Positions 34,877 to 43,531 of a stretch of DNA of 64,000 bases are shown piece after piece. A model generated the notes under the pieces. It had not been told where the DNA came from. It saw nothing but the letters and a program-made list of their open reading frames with translations, and ran no database searches. The translations under genes and the position numbers were made by a program. Each line of letters begins with the position of its first letter. The first letter of the stretch is position 1. The stretch lies in assembly GCF_014084125.1 (NCBI RefSeq), contig NZ_CP048405.1:4464001-4528000 (forward strand). The letters are read 5' to 3'. The stretch comes from Streptacidiphilus sp. PB12-B1b. Lineage in GTDB: Bacteria; Actinomycetota; Actinomycetes; Streptomycetales; Streptomycetaceae.

Positions 34877-36123
34877 GCCAGGAAGTCCTTGTTCTCGCTG
34901 AGCAGCAGGTCGGTCAGGCGGTCCGCCTGCTCGAACTGGCCGATGAGGGGGTGGGCGAGCATGGCCTCGAACACCCGGTCGCGGCCGCCGTGCACGGCCG
35001 CCGCCAGCGCCAGGTCCTCGTAGGCGGTGACATGGGCGATCAGCCCGGCGTGGATCGCCGGGACCGGCGCGAGCGGGAGCGGGTGGGCTCCGCGGGCGTC
35101 GATCACGGCGGGCACCTCGATGACGGCGTCGTCGGCGAGGAAGGGCATGGTGCCGTTGTTGCGGACGTTGGCGACCTGCACGTCGCCGGTCCCGGCGACC
35201 AGCGAGGCCAGCAGGTTGACGGCGGCCTCGGAGTAGAACGCGCCGCCGCGCCGGGCCAGCAGCTCCGGCTTGTGGTCCAGGGCCGGGTCGGCGTACAGCT
35301 CCAGCAGCTGCCGCTCCATCGCGGCCACCGCCGAGGCCCTGGTCCCGCTGTGCCGCAGCTCCTCGACCACCGCGTCGTGCTGGTAGTAGTAGCGCAGGTA
35401 GTACGAGGGGATGACGCCCAGTCGGCGGATCAGCTCGGCGGGCAGCTCGATGTCGTGGGCCAGCTCGTCGGCGCGCTCGTCCAGAATCTGCGGCAGCAGG
35501 TCGCGGCCGCCGGCGTGGACGCCCCTGATCCAGGTGAGGTGGTTCAGGCCGAAGTGGTCCAGCGTGACGCTCTCCGGCGCCAGCTCCAGGGCGGCGGCGA
35601 AGCGGCGCTGGAAGCCGATGGCGACGTTGCACAGGCCCACCGCGCGGTGCCCGGCCTGGAGCAGGGCGCGGGTGACGATGCCGACGGGGTTGGTGAAGTC
35701 CACGATCCAGGCGTCGGGCCCGGCCAACCGCCGGACCCGCTCGGCGATGTCCAGCACCACCGGGACGGTGCGCAGCGCCTTGGCCAACCCGCCCGCGCCG
35801 GTGGTCTCCTGGCCGACGCAGCCGCACTCCAGCGGCCAGGTCTCGTCGCGGTCGCGGGCGGCCTGGCCGCCGACGCGCAGCTGCAGCAGCACCGCGCCGG
35901 CGCCGGTGACGCCCTCGTCCAGGTCGGTGGTCCAGCGGACGGCGGCCGGGTGGCCGTGGGCGGCCATGATCCGCGCCGAGACGCCGCCGACCAGCGGCAG
36001 CCGGGAAGCATCGGGGTCGACCAGGACCAGTTCGCTGACCGGCAGCCGGTCGCGGAGCCGGGCGATGCCGTCCACCAGTTCGGGGGTGTAGGTCGAGCCT
36101 CCGCCGACCACGGTGAGTTTCAT
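34867..36123 (-). CDS. GH4 6-phospho-beta-glucosidase-like NAD-dependent glycosidase
   Basis: A 418-residue family 4 glycosidase, which cleaves glycosides by NAD+-dependent oxidation/elimination. The N-terminal dinucleotide site is VVGGGSTYTPELVDG; GQETTGAGG lies at residues 104-112. Metal ligands Cys165 (GLCNVAIG) and His195 (GLNHLTW) are present, and RRGGAFYSEAAVNLL carries the conserved Tyr/Ser region. The sequence is closest in style to 6-phospho-beta-glucosidases (LicH/CelF type). It is coupled to the upstream ATPase gene (ATGA) and to the downstream kinase gene. No PTS genes are nearby, so phosphorylated substrate must come from the kinase or the protein may have changed specificity. 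Confidence 0.9.
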   Translation of the reverse strand: MKLTVVGGGSTYTPELVDGIARLRDRLPVSELVLVDPDASRLPLVGGVSARIMAAHGHPAAVRWTTDLDEGVTGAGAVLLQLRVGGQAARDRDETWPLECGCVGQETTGAGGLAKALRTVPVVLDIAERVRRLAGPDAWIVDFTNPVGIVTRALLQAGHRAVGLCNVAIGFQRRFAAALELAPESVTLDHFGLNHLTWIRGVHAGGRDLLPQILDERADELAHDIELPAELIRRLGVIPSYYLRYYYQHDAVVEELRHSGTRASAVAAMERQLLELYADPALDHKPELLARRGGAFYSEAAVNLLASLVAGTGDVQVANVRNNGTMPFLADDAVIEVPAVIDARGAHPLPLAPVPAIHAGLIAHVTAYEDLALAAAVHGGRDRVFEAMLAHPLIGQFEQADRLTDLLLSENKDFLAWI

Positions 36124-37226
36124 GCCGACTCCTTGGCGGACTGCTGGTCGGGTTCCTGGGCGGCGCGGTCGGTCCAGGTGGTGGCGGTGACGCTCTCGGC
36201 GAGGTGGCAGGCCACCTGGTGGCCGTCGCCGAGCAGCCGCAGCGGCGGGGTGACCGTGGCGCACTGCTCGACGGCGAGCGGGCAGCGGGCGCGGAAGCGG
36301 CAGCCCGGCGCGGGGTCGACCACGCGCGGCGGCTCGCCCCGGTCGGCTCCGGCCAGTTCGGACAGCGGTGCCCGCGGGTCCGGCACGGTGGCCAGCAGCA
36401 GCTGTGTGTAGGGGTGCCGGGGCTCGGCCAGGATGTCCTCGATCGGGCCCTGCTCGACGATGTGCCCGGCGTACATGACGACCAGCCGGTCGGCGGCGTA
36501 GCGGGCGCTGGCGAGGTCGTGGGTGATGTAGAGGAACGACACCCCGGAGCGGTCGCGCAGCTCGGCCATCAGGTTGAGCAGGCCGATCCGGATGGACGCG
36601 TCCAGCATGGAGACCGGCTCGTCCGCGATGATCAGCTTCGGGTTGGACGCCAACGCCTGGGCGAAGCCGACGCGTTGGCGCTGGCCGCCGCTCATCTCGT
36701 ACGGGTACTTGTTCATGTACGTGGCGGCGGGGGTGAGCCCGACCACGGTGAGCAGCCGTTCGGCCTCGGCGGTGCGGGCCTCCTTGTCCAGCTCCGGGCG
36801 GTGCAGGGTGAGGCTGCGCAGGATGCCGTGGGAGATCCGGTAGACCGGGTTGATGGAGCTGAACGGGTCCTGGAACACCATCGGCGCCTGGCTGCGGTAG
36901 GCCAGCCGGCTCTTGCGGGAGCGCAGGGCGGACAGCGGGGTGCCGTCGAAGTGGATCTCGCCGGCGGTGGGCTGGTAGACCATGGCCAGCAGCCGGGCGA
37001 CGGTGGACTTGCCGCTGCCGCTCTCCCCGGCCAGGGCGACGATCTCGTTGCGGCCGATGGTGAGTTCGGCGTCGTCGACGGCGTGCAGGGTGCGCCGGGA
37101 GAAGGCCCCGCCGATCTGGAAGTGCCGGGTCAGTCCGGTGGCCCGGAGCAGCACCCCGTCGGCGGGCGCGGCCGGTGCGGCGTCGGTGGCGGCGACCGCT
37201 GCGGCGCCGTGTGCGTCCTCGCTCAT
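36120..37226 (-). CDS. ABC transporter ATPase, Opp/DppF type
   Basis: A 368-residue ATP-binding subunit. Walker A GESGSGKST, Q-loop MVFQDPFSSINPV, signature MSGGQRQRVGFAQAL, Walker B LIIADEPVSMLDASIR and the H-loop THDLA are intact. The C-terminal oligopeptide/dipeptide transporter extension with cysteines (PGCRFRARCPLAVEQC) is present. It pairs with the preceding ATPase as a heterodimer under the two permeases. Stop and start overlap with the GH4 gene (ATGA). Within this operon it likely energizes import of a glycoside rather than a peptide. Confidence 0.94.
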   Translation of the reverse strand: MSEDAHGAAAVAATDAAPAAPADGVLLRATGLTRHFQIGGAFSRRTLHAVDDAELTIGRNEIVALAGESGSGKSTVARLLAMVYQPTAGEIHFDGTPLSALRSRKSRLAYRSQAPMVFQDPFSSINPVYRISHGILRSLTLHRPELDKEARTAEAERLLTVVGLTPAATYMNKYPYEMSGGQRQRVGFAQALASNPKLIIADEPVSMLDASIRIGLLNLMAELRDRSGVSFLYITHDLASARYAADRLVVMYAGHIVEQGPIEDILAEPRHPYTQLLLATVPDPRAPLSELAGADRGEPPRVVDPAPGCRFRARCPLAVEQCATVTPPLRLLGDGHQVACHLAESVTATTWTDRAAQEPDQQSAKESA

Positions 37227-38272
37227 GCCGGGACGTCCTCCTTGCTGATGCGTCCGGGCTCGTGCAGCAGGCAGCGCACGAGGACCTGGTCGACGTCGTA
37301 CAGTTCCGGCCCGGCCTCGGTGCAGGCGGGCACGGCGACCGGGCAGCGGGGGGCGAAGCGGCAGCCGGGGGGCGGCGCGCCGAGGTCGGGCGGGGTGCCG
37401 GGGATGCCCAGCAGCGGCACCTTGGGGCCGCGGATCGACGGGAACGCCTCCAGCAGGCCCCGGCTGTAGGGGTGCCGGGGGGTGTCGAACACCGTGCGGG
37501 TGTCGCCGAGTTCGGCGATCTGCCCGCCGTACATCACGATCAGCCGGTCGGAGAAGTGGCTGACCAGCGACATGTCGTGGGTGACGAAGATGATGGCGAA
37601 GCCCAGCTCCCGCTGGAGCTCCTTGATCTGCACCATCAGCGAGCGCTGGGCGACGACGTCCAGGGCCGAGGTGGGTTCGTCCATCACGATCAGGTCGGGG
37701 GTGAACAGCAGCGCCATGGCGATCATGGCGCGCTGCCGCATGCCGCCGGAGAGCTGGTGCGGGTAGCTGTCCAGGTGCACCGGGTCGACGCCGACCAGCT
37801 CCAGCACCTCGCGGGAGCGGGCCGGGATGTCGGTGTCGAAACTGTGGGCCCGCAGCACGTCGCGGTACTGGGCGCCGATGGTCTTGACCGGGTTGAGCGC
37901 GTTCATGGCGCTCTGCATCACCACGGACAGGTTGGCCCAGCGGACCGGGCGCAGCTGCTTCTCGGTCAGCCCGACCAGGTTCTGGCCGCGGAACCAGACC
38001 TCGCCGCCGGTGATCCCGGCCGGGGCGCTGAGGAGTTGGGCGATGCCGAACAGCAGCGTGGACTTGCCGCAGCCGGACTCGCCGACGATGCCGAGGAACT
38101 CCCCGCGCCGCAGGGTGAAGCTGACGCGGTCCACGGCGCGCACCGGGCCCTTCCCGGTGGCGTACTCCACGACCAGGTCGCGGACGTCCAGCAGCGGGCC
38201 GTCGGTCGCGGCCGGGGGCGCCGTGGGGGGCTCGGACGGGGACAGGGACCGGACGTCACGAAGTCGTGACAC
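37223..38272 (-). CDS. ABC transporter ATPase, Opp/DppD type
   Basis: A 349-residue ATP-binding subunit. Walker A GESGCGKST, signature LSGGMRQRAMIAMALL, Walker B LIVMDEPTSALDV and H-loop THDMS are intact, with the C-terminal Cys cluster GCRFAPRCPVAVPAC of the peptide/nickel family. GTG 38272 is supported by GAGGAGGCTCC immediately upstream. It overlaps the upstream permease gene by 17 nt and the next ATPase by 4 nt. Confidence 0.94.
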   Translation of the reverse strand: MSRLRDVRSLSPSEPPTAPPAATDGPLLDVRDLVVEYATGKGPVRAVDRVSFTLRRGEFLGIVGESGCGKSTLLFGIAQLLSAPAGITGGEVWFRGQNLVGLTEKQLRPVRWANLSVVMQSAMNALNPVKTIGAQYRDVLRAHSFDTDIPARSREVLELVGVDPVHLDSYPHQLSGGMRQRAMIAMALLFTPDLIVMDEPTSALDVVAQRSLMVQIKELQRELGFAIIFVTHDMSLVSHFSDRLIVMYGGQIAELGDTRTVFDTPRHPYSRGLLEAFPSIRGPKVPLLGIPGTPPDLGAPPPGCRFAPRCPVAVPACTEAGPELYDVDQVLVRCLLHEPGRISKEDVPA

Positions 38273-39119
38273 GGAGCCTCCTCACGGGGCGCAGGGCGGG
38301 GTTGCTGATCTCGTCGAAGGCGTTGTTCAGCAGGGCGAACGCGGCGGCGAGCAGGGCGATGCAGATGCCGGGGGCGGCGGCCCAGACGTACGCGCCGGTC
38401 TGCAGCGCGGAGTTGTTCTGGGCCCAGTAGAGCATCGTGCCCCAGTCGTAGGAGCTGGTGTCGCCGAGCCCGATGAACTCCAGCGTGGAGGCGGTCAGCA
38501 GCGAGTAGAGGGCGGCGCCGAGGAAGTTGGCGACGATCAGCGAGGTCATGTTGGGCAGCAGCTCGAACACGATGATGTAGGAGCTGCGCTCGCCGCGGAC
38601 CTTGGCCGCCTCCAGGAAGTCCCGGTTGCGCAACGACAGCGCCTGCGACCGCAGTTGGCGCGCGCCGTAGGACCAGCCGGTGACCACCAGGACGATGATC
38701 ATGACGCTGATGCTGTGCTGGCTGAAGTAGCCGGCGATGACGATGACCAGCGGCAGCGTCGGCAGCACCAGCACCACGTCGGTGAACAGGTTCAGCGCGT
38801 CGTCCCAGATCCCGCCGAGGTAGGCGGCGCCGACGCCGATCAGCACCGACAGCACGGTGGCCAGCAGGCCGGAGATGACCGCGATCAGCAGCGCCGGCCG
38901 GGCGCCGTGCACCACCTGCAGCCAGATGTCCTGGCCGAAGGCGGTGGTGCCGAGCAGGTGCTTCGAGGAGACGCCGAGCGAGACGGCCTTGGTGTCGGTG
39001 GCCGGGTTCCCGGAGACGATGAGGTCGGGCACCAGGGCCATCACCACGAAGACGAGCATGATGAGCAGGCCGGTGACGGCCTTGCCGTTGTGCCGGATCG
39101 AGCGGAGCAGAGAAGTCAT
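38256..39119 (-). CDS. ABC transporter permease, Opp/DppC type
   Basis: A 287-residue inner-membrane permease with about six helices. Conserved parts are an N-terminal helix (GKAVTGLLIMLVFVVMALVP), LLGTTAFGQDIW, and the cytoplasmic EAA-type loop RNRDFLEAAKVRGERSSYII. C-terminal ends DEISNPALRPVRRLRV. ATG 39119 starts 8 nt after the partner permease stop. Together they form the translocation pathway. Confidence 0.93.
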   Translation of the reverse strand: MTSLLRSIRHNGKAVTGLLIMLVFVVMALVPDLIVSGNPATDTKAVSLGVSSKHLLGTTAFGQDIWLQVVHGARPALLIAVISGLLATVLSVLIGVGAAYLGGIWDDALNLFTDVVLVLPTLPLVIVIAGYFSQHSISVMIIVLVVTGWSYGARQLRSQALSLRNRDFLEAAKVRGERSSYIIVFELLPNMTSLIVANFLGAALYSLLTASTLEFIGLGDTSSYDWGTMLYWAQNNSALQTGAYVWAAAPGICIALLAAAFALLNNAFDEISNPALRPVRRLRVTTS

Positions 39120-39127
39120 GGTGGTCG

Positions 39128-40111
39128 TTACCTCGCGGACCGGGTGCGGGGGTCGAGAATGGCCGTCGCAATGTCGGAGATCAGCACCGAGACCAGCACC
39201 GCCACGGTGATCACCAGGAACAGGCACTGCATGACGGGGAAGTCCTCGTTGTCCACGGCCTGGACCATCTGGTAGCCGACACCGGGGTAGGAGAAGACGT
39301 ACTCGACCGCGACCGCGCCGCTGACCACGAACCCCATCGACATGGCGAAGCCGGTGACGTTGGGCAGGATCGAGTTGCGCGCGGCGTAGTCGATCATGAT
39401 GCGGTGCGCGGGCAGGCCCTTGGCCCGGGCCATCCGGATGTAGTCCTCGGCGAGCGTGGTGACCATGGTGTTGCGCATGGTCAGCACCCAGCCGCCGATG
39501 GAGGTGATCAGCAGCGAGGCGGCCGGCAGGACCGCGTGCGTGACCACCGAGCCGACGAAGGCCCCGTTCCAGCCCTGGACCACGTCGTTGTCGCTGCCGA
39601 AGGCCGACGGCAGCCAGGGGTTGATGTCGGCGAACAGCATGATCAGCATGATGCCGATCCAGAAGTACGGCAGTCCGGTGCCGACCACGAACAGCGGCGG
39701 CAGGACGCTGTCGAGCTTGCCGCCGCGCTTCCAGGCGCCGATCGCGCCGATCGCGGTGCCCAGCACGAACGCCAGCACGGTGGTCACCCCGACCAGGCCC
39801 AGCGTCCACGGGATGGCCGCGCCGACGATGCTGTCCACCGAGGCCGGGAACTGCGAGGAGGAGACCCCGAAGTTCAGGGTCGCGCAGTCCTTCAGGTAGG
39901 TCAGGTACTGCTGCAGCAGGCTCTGGTGGTTCTTGAAGCCGAGCGCGGCCTCCATGGCCTGGAGCGAGGCTCCAGTGAGCTTGCCGTGGAACTTCGCAAT
40001 CAGGGCGTCCACCGGGCTTCCGGGGAGCATCCGCGGGATGGCGAAGTTGATGGTCAGTGCGGCCCACAGGGTGAGCACGAAGAAACCCAGACGGCGGAGC
40101 AGGAATCTCAC
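39128..40111 (-). CDS. ABC transporter permease, Opp/DppB type
   Basis: A 327-residue permease with six helices. It begins with the typical DppB N-terminus (MRFLLRRLGFFVLTLWAALT) and has a soluble loop ahead of AIPWTLGLVGVTTVLAFVLG, and the EAA loop EDYIRMARAKGLPAHRIM. An AGGGTGAG ribosome site precedes it. A stem-loop separates it from the binding-protein gene. Confidence 0.93.
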   Translation of the reverse strand: MRFLLRRLGFFVLTLWAALTINFAIPRMLPGSPVDALIAKFHGKLTGASLQAMEAALGFKNHQSLLQQYLTYLKDCATLNFGVSSSQFPASVDSIVGAAIPWTLGLVGVTTVLAFVLGTAIGAIGAWKRGGKLDSVLPPLFVVGTGLPYFWIGIMLIMLFADINPWLPSAFGSDNDVVQGWNGAFVGSVVTHAVLPAASLLITSIGGWVLTMRNTMVTTLAEDYIRMARAKGLPAHRIMIDYAARNSILPNVTGFAMSMGFVVSGAVAVEYVFSYPGVGYQMVQAVDNEDFPVMQCLFLVITVAVLVSVLISDIATAILDPRTRSAR

Positions 40112-40171
40112 CCTGCGGACCTCTTTTCTTCTTTCGGACGGCGTACGGCGGCTGGATGCCGGGCCGGGGCC

Positions 40172-40198
40172 GCCGGGCCGCCGCAGCAGGGGCCCGGC
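40172..40198 (-). promoter_or_regulatory. stem-loop between binding-protein and permease genes
   Basis: An 8-bp GC stem (40172-40179 with 40191-40198, 11-nt loop) lies in the 97-nt gap. Such hairpins after binding-protein genes usually reduce read-through or stabilize the upstream mRNA, giving excess binding protein. Confidence 0.45.
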
Positions 40199-40208
40199 CG
40201 CACGACGG

Positions 40209-41885
40209 CTACTTCGGCTGGAGGTGCATCAGCACCTGGCCCCAGTCGGGGAGCTGCCAGACCGAGGGGACGGCGTAGTCGTTCTGCTGGGTCACCCAGC
40301 CGGTGAAGTCCTTGGTGTCGTACTGGTACCAGGCGGCGGCCTCGGTCACCGGGATGATCGGCACCTGGTTGAGCATGACCTGCTCCAGCTGGCCGACGAT
40401 CGCCTTCTGGGTGGCCTGGTCGGCGGTGGCGGCGTACTGGTTGAACAGCTTGTCGACGGCGGGGTCGCTGAAGCGCTCGTAGTTGGTCGCCGCGGGCTGC
40501 CCGATCGGCGCGCTGTTGCTGGAGTACAGCCATTGGCGCAGCTCGTAGTAGGGCGCGGGGCCGCCGGTCTCGCTGTAGTAGGCCAGCTGGAACTGCCCGT
40601 TGAGCAGCTTGGTGGTGTAGTCGTTCTGCGAGAGGTTGTCGACGTTCAGCTGGATGCCGGCCGCCTTCATGCCCTGCGCCACCGTCTGCAGCGCGGCGAC
40701 CCAGTCGCTGTAGCCGCCGTTGTTGATGATGGTGAAGCTGAGCTTCCTGCCGTTCAGGGTGTAGATGCCGTCGGCGCCCTTGACCGCGCCGATGCTCTGC
40801 AGCAGCTGGTCGGCCTTGGCCGGGTCGTAGGTGTAGTCGTTCTGCGACTGGGCGGCCGGGGCGATCCACTGCGGGTAGGTCTGGGTGACCACGCCCAGCT
40901 GGCTGGCGGGGGGCTCCTGCCCGCCCTCGCCGATGGAGGAGGCCGACGCCCGGTCCGTCGCGTAGGACAGGGCCTTGCGCACGGTGGCGTTGCCGAGCAG
41001 CGGGTCCTTCTCGTTGGGGAACATCGACACCTGGGTGATCGGCGGCTCCCAGGAGTGGTAGTTGGAGCTCTTGTCCAGGTAGTACTTCTGGATGTTGGGG
41101 ATGAACTGGGCGCCCCACTGGGCCTGCCCGGTGGCCAGGTAGTTGTTGGCCGAGTCGTTGGAGGTGAAGGCCGGGTACTCCAGCGTCTTCACCTTGGGCA
41201 GGCCGGGCTGCCAGTAGTGGGAGTTGGGCTTGTAGGTGATGTTCTGCGGGGTGCAGGGCTTGACCACGTACATGCCGGTGGCGACCGGGTCGGCGTCGGT
41301 GTAGGTGACCGGGTCCTTGATCGAGCCCCACACGTGCTGCGGGATGATCGGGATCTGGTCCGCTATGTAGTAGAAGTACGGGGTCGCCGCGGTCTTGAAG
41401 TGGAAGACGATCTGGTCGCTGCCCGACTGCTGGACGGAGGAGAGCACCGACCAGACCGAGTTGAGGTCGAGCGCCGGGAACTTCTTGAGCTCGTCGAAGG
41501 TGAACAGCACGTCGGCGGCGGTCATCGCGGTGCCGTCGTTCCACTTCACCCCGTTGCGGATGGTGAAGGTCAGCGTGGTGTTGCTGTTGCTCCACGCGAA
41601 GGCCGTGGCCAGCCACGGGGTGGTCTTGTCGTTCTGCAGTGCGTTGACGAACATGAGCGGCTCGTACACGTCGCCCATGGACAGGAAGCTGACCCCGCTG
41701 TTGAACGGGTTGAAACTACAGGTCCACAGCCCGCCGCTCTCGTTGGAGACGGTCAGGACGGCGTTGGCGTCGCCGCCGCCGGACGTGCCGCCGGAGCCGC
41801 CGCAGGCGCTCACCAGCAGCATGGACGCGGCGACCGCGGCGACGCCGAGGACCCTGCCGCTTCTCTTCAGGAAGCCTTGGTGCAT
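40209..41885 (-). CDS. ABC transporter solute-binding lipoprotein, family 5 (SBP_bac_5)
   Basis: A 558-residue extracellular lipoprotein. The lipobox is MLLVSACGG (Cys about residue 28) after a hydrophobic signal. The family 5 fold is clear: VYEPLMFVN, LTFTIRNGVKWNDGTAMTAA, DVLFTFDELKKFP, and the C-terminal VPIIPVTEAAAWYQYD. Family 5 proteins bind peptides, nickel or, in several bacteria, cello- and xylo-oligosaccharides. With GH4 and a sugar kinase downstream, a beta-glycoside ligand is more likely here. It is the first gene of the operon, preceded by GGGAGAGG and the 17-nt shared element. Confidence 0.93.
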   Translation of the reverse strand: MHQGFLKRSGRVLGVAAVAASMLLVSACGGSGGTSGGGDANAVLTVSNESGGLWTCSFNPFNSGVSFLSMGDVYEPLMFVNALQNDKTTPWLATAFAWSNSNTTLTFTIRNGVKWNDGTAMTAADVLFTFDELKKFPALDLNSVWSVLSSVQQSGSDQIVFHFKTAATPYFYYIADQIPIIPQHVWGSIKDPVTYTDADPVATGMYVVKPCTPQNITYKPNSHYWQPGLPKVKTLEYPAFTSNDSANNYLATGQAQWGAQFIPNIQKYYLDKSSNYHSWEPPITQVSMFPNEKDPLLGNATVRKALSYATDRASASSIGEGGQEPPASQLGVVTQTYPQWIAPAAQSQNDYTYDPAKADQLLQSIGAVKGADGIYTLNGRKLSFTIINNGGYSDWVAALQTVAQGMKAAGIQLNVDNLSQNDYTTKLLNGQFQLAYYSETGGPAPYYELRQWLYSSNSAPIGQPAATNYERFSDPAVDKLFNQYAATADQATQKAIVGQLEQVMLNQVPIIPVTEAAAWYQYDTKDFTGWVTQQNDYAVPSVWQLPDWGQVLMHLQPK

Positions 41886-41924
41886 GTCGGTCTTACCTCT
41901 CCCTGGGGTGCACGTACCTTTAGA

Positions 41925-41941
41925 TAGTTAAGTTTCCTAAC
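41925..41941. promoter_or_regulatory. 17-nt element shared with the GH9 gene upstream region
   Basis: TAGTTAAGTTTCCTAAC lies 40 nt before the binding-protein start and matches 15 of 17 positions of the element at 16688-16704. On the reverse strand it reads GTTAGGAAACTTAACTA, with partial dyad symmetry (GTTAG/CTA-ended arms). It is a probable repressor site. Confidence 0.5.
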
Positions 41942-42154
41942 GATTGGTGAGGCATAGATTCCCGAGAAAACCTCAGCCCGTCAAGGGGTCGGGCCACCCG
42001 GGTCTGCTTCTGTACCGGATCGTGACCACGCTGCGGACCTCGGCCCGGACCCGGCCCGGACCGCGCCGCCGGACCCGCCGCACCGGCCGCCGCAGGGCTT
42101 GAGATGATGCTCGGCAACCGCCCACCGACGGGCGGCAACGGGAGGGGAACACCC

Positions 42155-42493
42155 ATGACGACAGGGCAGCAGCCGGCGCCGTCCGGCGGCTTCGCGGTAC
42201 AGGTCGACGACTTCGCGGCGGTGGCGCCGAAGTTCGCCGGCGCCGGAACCGAGCTGGCCTCGGCGGTGGCGGCGCAGAGCGCGGCGCTGCAGGGCCTCGG
42301 CTCCTTCTGGGGCACCACCGCGCACGGGCCCGACTTCGGCGCCAAGTACCAGCCGCTGGCCGTCAAGGTGCTGGCGCTCGCCAGGATGAGCGGCATCGCC
42401 GTCGAGGGCGTCGGCGACGGACTGCAGCAGATGGGCCAGGAGTACGGGGTGACCGAGGCCCAGATCACCGCGGCCATGAAGAGTCTTCAGTGA
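42155..42493 (+). CDS. WXG100-like / type VII secretion target protein
   Basis: A 112-residue helical protein. Two amphipathic helices are separated by GSFWGTTAHGPDFG, which resembles the W-x-G turn of ESX substrates. The C-terminal helix ends GVTEAQITAAMKSLQ. There is no Sec signal. GGAGGGG precedes ATG 42155. The stop overlaps the next start (GTGA), so the two proteins are made together, as is usual for ESX heterodimers or effector/chaperone pairs. No ESX secretion machinery is in this window. Confidence 0.75.
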   Translation: MTTGQQPAPSGGFAVQVDDFAAVAPKFAGAGTELASAVAAQSAALQGLGSFWGTTAHGPDFGAKYQPLAVKVLALARMSGIAVEGVGDGLQQMGQEYGVTEAQITAAMKSLQ

Positions 42494-43458
42494 GCACCGC
42501 GTCGGTCCTGGCCGACATCGGCGTCCCCTGGCCGGACGCGGACTCCGGCAAGGCCCGGGAGGCAGCCTCCGCCTGGCGGGCCGTCGGCTCCGCCGCGCAG
42601 GACGCCCTCAACACCGCCGGCAGCGCGGCGTACTCCCTCAGCCGGCACAACACCGGCGCGGCGATGGACGCATTCAACACCTTCTGGAGCGGCATCGGCG
42701 GCCCCTTCGAGGCCTGCACGGTCGCGGAGAAGCCCGCGATGCTCCCGGTCCTGATCGAGGCCGCCGACGCGCTCGCCACCGCCTGCGACAACTACGCCGA
42801 CGCGGTCGACGAGGCCAAGCGCAAGCTGGAGGAGACCGCCGCCGAGATCGTCACCGCCCTCGCCGCAGGCGCCCTGGCCACCGTCTTCACCCTGGGCGCC
42901 TCCGACGCGATCGGCGGTGCGGTCTCCACCGCGCTGATCGGCACCGCCGTCGGCAGTGTCGAACTGCTGGGCACGACCATCGCCGACATCGTGGCCGCGA
43001 TCACCATGGGCGGGGTCTTCGGCGCGGTGGACTCCATCCTCGAGGCATCTCTGGGCGACTCAGCCAAGACCGCCCTGGGCGAGGCCCCGTCCTCCCCGAA
43101 GGAGATGCTCATCAACCTCCTCGAGTCGACAGCCGTCGGCGGGCTCACCTTCGGCGGCAGCGCCCTCACCAAGAGCGCGGCCCAGAGCGCGGCGCTCACG
43201 GCCCTCATCTATCTGCCGGACGACGCAAGCGAGATCATTCCGGATCTGCCGGCCATCCTCGCCACCATGCCCAACGCGCTGGAGACCACGGCGGGGCGCG
43301 CGCTCACCACCCTGGCCAGCGAATACGCCTCCAAACGGGCGGTCAACGGCGTGTTGGGAAAGGACACCGAGGCGCCGACCCTGCCCGAGATCTTCGGCGA
43401 GCTGCTCAATGCGAAGATCGAGGGAGCAGCCGAGTCCGAGGGCGGGGAGGGAAAATGA
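42490..43458 (+). CDS. putative type VII-secreted protein with WXG-like N-terminal domain
   Basis: A 322-residue protein starting GVPWPDADSGKAREAASAWR, the helical N-terminal domain seen in CpnT-like and other actinobacterial polymorphic-toxin proteins. Residues ~110-200 hold Ala/Gly-rich hydrophobic stretches (ALAAGALATVFTLGASDAIG; SVELLGTTIADIVAAITMGG). The C-terminal ~120 residues do not match a toxin domain that I recognise. GTG 42490 overlaps the preceding stop. It might be an effector with an unknown C-terminal domain or a pore/structural partner. Codon use near the 3' end is somewhat less GC-biased than in flanking genes. Confidence 0.65.
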   Translation: MSTASVLADIGVPWPDADSGKAREAASAWRAVGSAAQDALNTAGSAAYSLSRHNTGAAMDAFNTFWSGIGGPFEACTVAEKPAMLPVLIEAADALATACDNYADAVDEAKRKLEETAAEIVTALAAGALATVFTLGASDAIGGAVSTALIGTAVGSVELLGTTIADIVAAITMGGVFGAVDSILEASLGDSAKTALGEAPSSPKEMLINLLESTAVGGLTFGGSALTKSAAQSAALTALIYLPDDASEIIPDLPAILATMPNALETTAGRALTTLASEYASKRAVNGVLGKDTEAPTLPEIFGELLNAKIEGAAESEGGEGK

Positions 43459-43531
43459 CGCACCCGCTCACCCGCAGCTCCCCACTGCCCGGCCGACCGG
43501 CGGTCGGCCCGCTGCGTTCCGAGGAGATCCG

